This document shows positions 55,388-64,000 of a DNA stretch of 64,000 nucleotides, in pieces. The translations under genes were made by a program, and so were the position numbers. This DNA comes from Paguma larvata (lineage: Eukaryota > Chordata > Mammalia > Carnivora > Viverridae). The DNA is taken from NCBI GenBank assembly GCA_030068075.1, contig CM057841.1, positions 47,223,030 through 47,287,029 of the forward strand. Reading direction: 5' to 3'. Position 1 is the stretch's first letter, and every line of letters starts with the position of its first letter. The notes beneath the pieces were generated by a model. That model searched no databases. It saw only the letters and a list, made by a program, of their open reading frames with translations, and was not told the origin of the DNA.

Positions 55388-55606
55388 GGGGGCCCCGGGG
55401 TGGCTCAGTTGGTTAAGCATCTGACTCTTGATCTGGGCTCAGGTCATGATGTCACAGTTTGTTGGATTGAGCCACATATTGGGCTCTGCATTGACAGCAG
55501 GGAGCCTGCTTGGGATTCTCTCTCTCTCTCTTTCTGCCCCTCCCCCACTCAAGCTCTCTCTCACTCTCTCAAACCTAAAAAGAGTTTTAATAAAGCTTAA
55601 AAAAAA
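55388..55606 (+). mobile_element. CAN SINE, sense
   Basis: Head GGGGGCCCCGGGGTGGCTCA, CT-rich body, A12 tail. Confidence 0.92.
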
Positions 55607-57261
55607 AAAAACAAAACTAGTTACAGACTAGTGTGTAAGTGTGGAAGTCAGAAGTCAGAATGAATGGGACTCCATGTAACCAAAACCAGAATCAATATTG
55701 GTATAAACTTTTCTAAGCGCCTTTTCCAAGAATACGTCTCACCTGAGTTTTGGTAGTATTTACCTTTTGGGTGTGGGGGTGTCATTGTGTTCTTGAAAAA
55801 TGTTTCATAATCCACTAATTGAATTTGCTACCTGGGTGTCACTATTTCTTTTTATTCAAGTGGAACTTAAGAGTCAGGAAGGTAAATACCTTACCTTAAA
55901 TCCTCTGTCATGTTAGCGATAGAAGACTTTTCATGCTTCCTTCCTCTGTATCTGTTTTCTTTAGCATGTTCTCTTCTCCACCTTACTCCCAATTCCACTA
56001 TACAAACTCCCGTTCGATTTTCAAAACTCTATTCAGACATGCCTTGTCTGTGCAACCTTGTCTTGTCCCCATGCGCAGTTTTGTCTCCTCTCATCCATCC
56101 TCCTTCCCTTATAGAAATGATCATTCCCTGGGCTGTACAAACTTCTGTAATTATGCATTTTCCTTTACGTATCTGTCTCCCCTGTTGCATTGTAAGAGCC
56201 TTGGGGTTCCTCTCCTCTGTGTCTCCAGCACCAAGCTGGGGTACACACTAAGAACTCAGTTAATGTCAAATCCAAAGTGAAAGAATTGAAAAGCAAAAAG
56301 GAAAGTTCCAAACTCTTCTAACAATCGTACCAAAAGATTAAGGGATAACACCTAAAGCTATCTCCACTCAGATTCATGTTTTTCTTCTTTAAAATGTTTG
56401 CGAAAGGACATTTCCCAGCCCTCCTGTAGCCGTCAAGGAAATGTCAGTGCTGCCTCTTTGTGGTGTTCCCTTCAGGGGTTCCCCTGTGGACTCCCTGCAG
56501 CTGTGTGCTAAGCAGTTCCCACGACATTTTGACCCCTCTCAGGGGCCCTGCAGAGGGTGGTTACTTTTTCTGCCTCGCTGCATCTCCAATGTGGATGCTC
56601 ACTCTACTTCACTTTGTCTTGGTTTTCTCACATTTCCTCCATACGGTAACTGTTTTTCTTTCGCTTGAGGAGATCTGCCTTCCTCACCACACCTTCCTCC
56701 ACCCACTGCCTCCCGAGAGAGCAGGTGAGAGGAGGCATCCTCTGGGCTTTTGGGTGTGTTTTCTTTTACTTAATGTATATTCCTTCCAGTTTTTCAAAAC
56801 TGTAATCAGATAGGCATGAAGCGTAATCCTTAGGCAATGAAGACTGAACACGAGCACAGTTTATTTAGGGGGAGAGAAGGAAGTCTACACTAGCAAGTCT
56901 GCTCTTCTAGCTTCTTCTAGCTTCCTACTGGTAAAATCACTGGTATTACTGGATTAGGTTTGAATCTGGCATGTGGGTCTTGGGGAAGCCAAATCATGAA
57001 GCTCCAAACACATCCCAATTCTCGAGATGCCAAAAGAACCAGGGAAGGAGCAGGCTAGGTTCAAGGGATGGATGGGGGACCAGATAGGGGAGATTGAAGG
57101 TAGACCATGAGGGCAAAGTGTGTTGTTATGCCCTTGAATTCCTCAAATGTGTAACAAAGCAGGGCCCAGGAGGCCCCACTACTCTAGCTTTAAGGTCTTT
57201 CTCCAAGTACTTTCCCAGGTGACATAGTCAGGGATTTGGCAGAGGAAAATAATCTAATAGC
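55607..57261. other. Unique sequence, no gene seen
   Basis: Overlapping open frames at 55910-56280 and 56441-56813 are low-complexity, pyrimidine-rich and without domains. About 55930-56280 may belong to an old repeat. Confidence 0.45.
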
Positions 57262-57399
57262 CTAGTCAGGATCGAGCCCCGAGTTGCACTTTGCACTGAC
57301 GGTGCAGAGCCTGCTTGGGATTCTCTCTCTCTCCCTCTCTCTCTGCCCTTCCCCTGCTCACATACTCTTTCTCTCTCTCAAAATAAATAAATAAACATT

Positions 57400-57401
<2 letters not shown>
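57262..57401 (+). mobile_element. CAN SINE lacking its head
   Basis: Begins at GTCAGGATCGAGCCCCGAGT, then GGTGCAGAGCCTGCTTGGGA, CT-rich, AAATAAATAAATAAAC tail running into (CA)n. Confidence 0.88.

Positions 57402-57444
<43 letters not shown>
57402..57444 (+). repeat. (AC)n microsatellite
   Basis: About 21 AC units grown from a SINE tail. Confidence 0.98.
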
Positions 57445-57445
<1 letters not shown>

Positions 57446-58337
57446 CAGAGCGCAGAGTCCGAAGTTGCAGAAGTCTGCACCATTGCCAGTGTTGTGCCTG
57501 GCCGGCTTAGCAGTGCTCTGGTGGAGGAGGGCAGAAACCCTGAGTGGGCAGCATAGTCTGAGGATCCTCTAGGTTCCACAGGAAGAGGCAGTTCCCCTGC
57601 TTGGAATGCATTTGGGAGAGAGAGCATGATGTCTCAGGAGAGAAGGGATCCGGGTGGTGCCTTTGAGCTGCCCTGTTTGGTAGCATAGGAATGGGAGTGC
57701 TGGCTGAGGGCAGTGAGCCTGTGCCGGCTTTCTGCTGTGCTTTGCCATAAACTCTGAGTCACGGCACATTTGTGCAGCCGATTTCTGGGACAAACTGGTG
57801 GATGGTCCCAGCACAGTGAGACCTTCCCTAAGGGGACTGGTGTGGGACTGCACTGCAGGGATCTCTAGAATCTGAAGTTTTGGAACCCAGCCAGTACCTG
57901 AGATAAAGCCTAGGAGTGCTGTGCTGCCCAACAGGCAGACAGCTCAGAGGTAGGCAGGATGAAGGAGGGATCTGATGGAGGCCAGGGACACAGAAGCGAT
58001 TGTTTGTTCTTCTGTGAGAGCTTCCTGAAAGGTGGCCAGTGCGAGCTCCCAGCTCTGAGGATTAGCAAGTGGAGCCACACCATTTTCACCCCACCCATCA
58101 GCACTGAGAGCAAAACAGTGCCACCTAGTGCAGGCTGGAGCTGCTTACACCAAGCCCCGCCTCCCTGCACACTGCAGGCTCTTCTCCACTAGAGCAAGTT
58201 CACCTGAGAATCTGCACACCAGGCCTCACCCCCAGAAGACCAGCACAGACCCCTTCAGGGCACCAAGTCTACTGATCATAGAGTGTTGCAAAGCTTCATT
58301 TCTAGGGGAAATAGGATCGAGCTTCGTTTTTTTTTTT

Positions 58338-58518
58338 CCTTTTTAATGTTTATTTATTTATTTTTTTGAGAGAGAGAGTAGGGAAGGGAAAGAGAGAGAG
58401 AGAGAGAGAGAGACAAAGAATCCGAAGCTGACTCCAGGCTCCGAACTGTCAGCACAGAGCCTGATGCGGAGCTCAAAGTCACAATCTATGAGATCATGAC
58501 CTGAGCCAAAGTCAAACA
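58338..58518 (-). mobile_element. CAN SINE fragment, antisense, in L1
   Basis: TTTTTAATGTTTATTTATTT, (GA)n, GATCATGACCTGAGCCAAAG. The head is missing after AAAGTCAAAC. Confidence 0.88.
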
Positions 58519-58551
58519 GATCTGGCTTCCTTTTTATTTTATTATTTAAAG

Positions 58552-58750
58552 AATTTTTTTAAATGTTTACTTATTTTTGAGAAGGAGAGAGCAAGTGGGG
58601 GAGAGGCAGAGATAGAGGGAGAGAGAGGATCTGAAACAGGCTCTATGCTGTCAGCAGGAAGCCTGATATGGGGCTTGAACTCATGAAACCATTAGATCAT
58701 GGCCTGAGACGAAGTCAGATGCTTAACTGCCTGAGCCACCCAGGCACCCC
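58552..58750 (-). mobile_element. CAN SINE, antisense, in L1
   Basis: AATGTTTACTTATTTTTGAG, GATCATGGCCTGAGACGAAG, head GAGCCACCCAGGCACCCC. Flanks TATTTTATTATTT on both sides. Confidence 0.92.
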
Positions 58751-58964
58751 TATTTTATTATTTTATATATATTGTATATATATGTATATATATTTAATTT
58801 TAATTTTTTTATTTCTTATTTTGTAATTTATTTTTATTTTTGGATCTATCTTCTTTTTAACAAGCAGACCAAAACACATCTAGGATCTAGCTTTCCTTCT
58901 TTTTTTGAAATAGAGTTTTGTTGTTTCTTTTATTTTTGAACTTTTAAACAAAACGTTTAAACCA

Positions 58965-59172
58965 AAAGTTTACTTTTAAACTTAAAGTTTATTTATTTTG
59001 AGAGCAAGAGAGCGAACAGGGGAGGGGCAAAGAGGTAGGAAAAGAGAGCATCCCAAACACGCTCCGTGTCAGCACAGAGTTGGATGCGGGGCTTGAACTC
59101 ACCAACCATGAGACCATAACCTGAGCTTAAGTCTAGAGTCAAGACACTCAATCGAGCCACCCATGCACCCCT
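58965..59172 (-). mobile_element. CAN SINE, antisense, in L1
   Basis: CTTAAAGTTTATTTATTTTG, GACCATAACCTGAGCTTAAG, head GAGCCACCCATGCACCCC. Confidence 0.9.
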
Positions 59173-59244
59173 CTATTTCTTAATATATATTTTAATTTGT
59201 TTTTAATTTTTAATTTTAATTTTTAATTTTCTGAATCTAGCTTC

Positions 59245-59457
59245 TTTTTAAAAAATTTTTTTTAAACATTTTTTTTTGAGAGATAGAGCACAAGCAGGGG
59301 AGAGGCAGAGAGAGAAGGAGAACAGAATCCAAAGCAGGCTTCAGGCTCTGAGCCAGCTGTCTGTACAGAGCCCGATGTGGGGCTTGAACCCACAAACCGT
59401 GAGATCATGACCTTTGTCAAAGTTAGATGCTCAACCAACTGAGCCACCCAGGCACCC
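59245..59457 (-). mobile_element. CAN SINE, antisense, in L1
   Basis: TTTTGAGAGATAGAGCACAA body, head GAGCCACCCAGGCACCC. Flanks ATCTAGCTTCTTTTTAA / ATCTAGCTTCTTTTAAC. Confidence 0.93.
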
Positions 59458-60742
59458 TGGGATCTAGCTTCTTTTAACAAGCAGACTAAAACACACCTGG
59501 GATCTAGTTTCCTTTTTTTTTTTTCTTTTCTGAACAAAATGACATGATGGAGAAGTTCACCTCAAAAGAAAGAATAGGAAGAAGTGATTTAATCAATATA
59601 GATATAAGTAAGATGTCTGAACTAGAATTTAAAACTATAATTATAAGGATACCAGCTGGTCTTGACAAAAGAATGGGAGACCCTAGAGAATCCCTCACCA
59701 CAGAGATAAAAGAATAAAAACTAGTCAGGCTGAAATTACGAATGCTATAACTGAGATACAAACCCAAATGCATGCTATGAAAATGAGGATAGATGAAGCC
59801 AAGGAATGAATCAGGGATATAGATCATAAAATTATGAAAATAATGAAACTGAAAAGAAGAGGGAAGGAAATATATTGGATCACAAATGTAGACTTAAAGA
59901 ACTCAGTGACTCCTTACAGTGTAATAACATTTCATATAACAGGAGTCCCAGAAGATAAAGAGAGAGAAAAAGGGGCAAAAGGTTTATTTAAGCAAGTTAT
60001 AGCTGAAAACTAATCTGGGGAAGGAAACAGACCTCAAAAGCACAGAGAATTTAACTCCTGTTAAATTCAACAAAAACTGGCCATCACTAAAGACATATTG
60101 TAGCCAAATTCACGAAATACATAGACAAGGAAAGAATCCTGAAAGCAACAAGGCAAAAAATATCCTTAAGCTACAAAGGAAGACAGATCAGATTTATAGC
60201 AGATCTGTCCATAGAAACTTGGCAGGCCAGAAGGGAATGGCAGGATATGTTCAACGTGCTGAATGGGAAAAATATGCAGCCAAGAATACTTTATCTAGCA
60301 AGGCTGTCATTCAGAATAGAAGGAAATATAAAGAATTTCCCAGAGAAACAAAAACTAGAGGAGTTTGTGACGATTAAACCAACCCTACAAGAATTAAGGG
60401 GGACTCTTTGAGTGGGGAAAAAAGACCAAAAGCAGCAAAGACTAGAAAGAAACAGAGAACAACACCAGAAACACCAGCTTTATAGGTAGCACAATGGCAC
60501 TAAACTCATATATTTCAGTAATCACTCTGAATGTAAATGACTAAATGCTCCAATCAAAAGACGTAAGTTATCAGAATGGATTAAAAAAAAAAGACCCATC
60601 TATATGCTACCTAAAAGAGACTCATTTTAGACCAAAAGACCCTCTACAGATTGAAAGTGAGGGGATGAAGAGCCATCTATCATGCATGGACTTAAAAAGA
60701 AAGCCAGAGTAGCCATACTTATATCAGACAAACTAGATTTTA

Positions 60743-60962
60743 TTTTTATTTATTTATTTATTTTTTTATTTTCGAGAGACATAGAGACATAGTGTGAGCA
60801 GGGGAAGGGCAGAAAGAGAGAGGGAGACACAGAATCCGAAACAGGCTCCAGGCTCTGAGCCATCAGCACAGAACCCGACGCAGGGGCTCGAACTCACAGA
60901 CCGGGAGATCATGACCTGAGCCGAAATCAGCCGCTCAACCAACTGAGCCACCCAGGCACCCC
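60743..60962 (-). mobile_element. CAN SINE, antisense, in L1 ORF2
   Basis: Exact 14-bp target duplication CAAACTAGATTTTA at 60729-60742 and 60963-60976. Head GAGCCACCCAGGCACCCC. Confidence 0.96.
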
Positions 60963-63923
60963 CAAACTAGATTTTAAACCAAAGACTGTAACAAGAGATG
61001 AAAAAGGACTTTATATCATAATTAAGGGGCCTATCCATTAAGAAGACCTAACAATTGTAAATATTTATGTCCCCAACATGAACCACCCAAATATATAAAT
61101 CAATAACAAACATAAAGAATCTCACTGATAATAATACAATAATAATAGGGGATTTTTAACACCCTACTCACAGCAATGGACAGATCACCAAAACAGAAAA
61201 TCAACAAGCAAACAATGGCTTTGAATGACACACTGGACCAGATGGACTCAACAGATATTTTAAGAAGATTTCATCCTAAAGCAACAGAATACGCATTTTT
61301 TCCAGTGCACATGGAACATTCCACAGAATAAATCATATACGGAGTCACAAATCAGCCCTCAACAAGTATAAAAAGATTGAGATCATACGATGCATATTTT
61401 CAGAACACAATGCTATGAAATTTGAAGTCAACCACAAGAAAATATTTGGAAAGACCACAAATACTTGGAGGTTAAAGAACATCCTGCTAAAGAATGAATT
61501 GGTTAATCAGGAAATTAAAGAAGAAGTTAAAAACTACATCAAAGCAAATGAAAATGAAAACATAACAGTCTAAAATCTTTGGGATACAGCAAAGGGCAGT
61601 TCTAAGAAGGAAGAATATTGCAATATAGGCCTACATCAAGAAGCAAGAAAAGTCTCAAATACACAACCTAACCTTAAGGAGCTAGAAAAGGAACAGCAAA
61701 TAAAGTCTAGAGCTAGCAGAAGAAGGGAAATAATAAAGATAAAAGCTGAAATAAATGATATAGAAACAGAAAGAAACAGTAGAACAGATCAATGAAACTG
61801 AGCTGGTTCTTTGAAAGAATTAATAAAATTGATAAGCTCTTAGCCAGACTTATCAAAAAGAAAACAGAAAGGACCCAAAATAAATAAAATCACAAATGAA
61901 AAAGGAGAGATCACAAGCGACACCACATAAATACAAACAATTTTAAGAGAATATTATGAAAAATTATATGCCAACAAACTGGGCAATCTGGAAGAAATAG
62001 ATAAATTCCTAGAAACATACAAACTACCAAATCTGAAACAGGAAGAAATAGAAAATTTGAACAGACCTGTAACCAGCAAAAAAATTGAATCGGTAATCAA
62101 AAGTCTTCCAAAAATAAAAGTCCAGGGCCAGATGGGTTTCCAGGGGAATTCTACCAGGCATTTAAAGAAGAGTTAATACCTATTCTTCTCAAACTGTTGC
62201 AAAAAATAGAAAAGGAAGGAAAACTTCCAAACTCCTACAAGACCAGTATTACCCTGATTCCAAAACCAGACAAAGACCCTATGAAAAAGGAGAATTACAG
62301 GCCAATATCCTTGATGAACATGGATGCAAAAATTCTCAACAAGATACTAGAAAATTGAATTCAACAATATGTTAAAAGAATTATTCACCACCATCAAGTG
62401 CAATTTATTCCGAGGCTGCAGTGCTGGTTCAATATTTGCAAATCAATCAACGTGATATACCACATTAATAAAAGAAAGGATAGAAACATATGGTCCTGTC
62501 AGTAGATGCAGAAAAAGCATTCGACAAAACACAGCAACCATTTTTTATAAAAACCCTCAACAAAGTTGGGATAGATGGAACATATGTCAACATCATTAAA
62601 GCCATATATGAAAGACCCACAACTCTCATCTTCAATGGGGAAAAACTGAGAGCTTTTTCTCTATGGTCAGGAACAAGACAAGGATACCCACTCTCACCTT
62701 TACTATTTAACATACTATTGGAAGTATTAGCCTCAGCAATCAGGCAACAGAAAGAAATAAAAGGTATTCAAATTGGCAAGGAAGAAGTCAAGCTTTCGCT
62801 ATTTGCAGACACCATGATACGCTGTGTAGAATACCTGAAAGACTCCATCAAAAAATTGCTAGAATTAATATCTTAATTCAGCAAAGTCACAGGATATAAA
62901 ATCAATGTACAGAAATCTGTTGCATTTTTATACACCAATAATGAAGCAGCAGAAAAAAGATATAAAGGAATAAATCTCATTTAAAATTGTACCAAAAACC
63001 ATAAGATGCCTAGAAATAAACCTAACCAAAGAGGTAGAAGATCTGTACTCTGAAAATTATAGAATGCTTATGAAAGAAATTGAAGGGGATACAAAGAAAT
63101 GGAAAAGCATTCCATGCTTATGGTTTGGAAAAACAAACATTATTCATATTCTATACTACCCGAAGCAATCTACACATTTAATGAAAGCCTTATCAAAATA
63201 CTACCAGCATTTTTCACAGAGCTAGAACAAACAGTCCTAAAATTTGTGTGGAACCACAAAGGACCCCAAATAGTCAAAGAAACCCTGAAAAAGAAAAGCA
63301 AAGCTGGAGGCATCATGATTCTAGACTTCAAGCTATATTACAAAGCTGTGGTCATCAAGACAGTATTGTACTGACACAAATACAGACACAGAGATTAACG
63401 GAACAGAATAGAAAATCGAGAAATGTACCCACAACTATATGGTCAACTAATCTTCAACAAAGCAGGAAAGAATAGCCAATGGATAAAAGATAGTCACTTC
63501 AACAAATGGTGATGGGAAAACAGGACAGCTACATGCAGAAGAATGAAACCAGACCACTTTCTAACATCATACACAAAAATAAATTCAAAATGGATGAAAG
63601 ACCTAAATGTGAGACAGGAAATCATCAAAATCCTACAGAAGAGCACAGGCAGCAACCTCTTTGACCTCAGCTGCAGCAATTTCTTACTAGACCTGTCTCC
63701 AGAGGCAAGGGAGACAAAAGCAAAAATGAACTATTGGGACTTTATCAAGATAAAAGACTTCCACACAGTGAAGGAAACAATCAACAAAACTAAAAGGCAG
63801 CCTAAGAATGGGAGAACATATCTGCAAATGACATATCTGATAAAAGGTTAGTATCCAAAATCTATGAAGAACTTATCAAACTCAACACCCAAAAAACAAA
63901 TAGTCCAGTTAAGCAATTGGCAG

Positions 63924-64000
63924 GGGACGCCTTGGTGGCTCAATCGGTTGAGTGTCCAACTTCGGCTCAGGTCATGATCTCACTGCTGGTGAGTTCGAGC
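63924..64000 (+). mobile_element. CAN SINE head, cut by the window edge
   Basis: GGGGACGCCTTGGTGGCTCA, CTTCGGCTCAGGTCATGATC, GTGAGTTCGAGC. The body lies beyond base 64000. Confidence 0.93.

Larger units (their letters stand above)
57445..63923 (+). mobile_element. L1 with 5' UTR and degraded ORFs, sense
   Basis: GC-richer 5' UTR at about 57445-58320 (CAGAAGACCAGCACAGACCC, TAGAGTGTTGCAAAGCTTCA) is followed by repeated leader motifs (GATCTAGCTTCTTTT at 59461 and related copies). ORF1-region remnants are at about 59530-60420 (CAGGCCAGAAGGGAATGGCA). ORF2 follows, with endonuclease debris and RT: the frame 62490-62876 has [37 protein letters not shown] and [11 protein letters not shown]. There the catalytic FADD reads FADT, so RT is dead. 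The ORF2 C-terminus continues to about 63920. Stops and frameshifts throughout. Confidence 0.9.

Noticed and set aside
56441..56813. Overlapping open frames of 75 and 117 codons
   Set aside because: Pyrimidine-rich low-complexity translation without domains, unsupported by splice signals.
62490..63851. Open frames with reverse-transcriptase motifs as possible genes
   Set aside because: They are L1 ORF2 pieces with stops and a changed catalytic motif, not host genes or an undescribed RT system.

Overview
The window is mammalian nuclear DNA, almost certainly from a cat-like carnivore (Feliformia). The evidence is about 45 tRNA-Lys-derived carnivore SINEs (CAN SINEs). Most carry the long felid-style body after the tRNA-like head (GAGCCTG..TTC..GATTCTGTGTCTCC, CT-rich run, A-rich tail). 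Carnivore L1 copies of several ages, MIR and MER5A relics, and introns and UTRs around sparse short exons fit this. There are no bacterial-style operons.

Two host genes are supported by protein-level recognition. Bases 1-77 are the last coding codons of TAT (tyrosine aminotransferase) on the + strand, followed by its 3' UTR and a poly(A) signal at 1114-1119. The single coding exon of CHST4 (GlcNAc-6-O-sulfotransferase 2) lies on the - strand at 36952-38088. Between them, a small CpG-rich block with NRF1-like palindromes (about 2690-3010) looks like a housekeeping-type promoter. From memory of the human 16q22 order it would be the distal ZNF19 promoter. The window therefore reads as the inverted equivalent of human CHST4 - ZNF19 distal promoter - TAT. 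No zinc-finger exon is visible here.

Layout. 1-3 kb: TAT end and CpG promoter. 4-16 kb: repeats, including a U6-L1 chimera. 16.3-28.6 kb: an old antisense L1 split by an endogenous retrovirus at 17766-26581. 29-36 kb: old repeats, MER5A and MIR. 37-38.1 kb: CHST4. 38.6-57 kb: unique sequence with SINEs and truncated L1s. 57.4-64 kb: an L1 with 5' UTR, broken ORFs and at least five SINE insertions, running off the window.

The most unusual object is the provirus (- strand). It has two LTRs about 99% alike by eye, a 4-bp target duplication, a tRNA-Pro-like primer site and a polypurine tract. It also has gammaretroviral gag, protease and env relics. Where reverse transcriptase should lie there is instead an AT-rich non-coding block, then class II (betaretrovirus-like) RT, integrase and env-TM pieces and a possible class II LTR edge, then a gammaretroviral integrase scrap. 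Young LTRs around a scrambled interior suggest a mosaic, non-autonomous element copied in trans. This is inference and can be tested by looking for sister copies.
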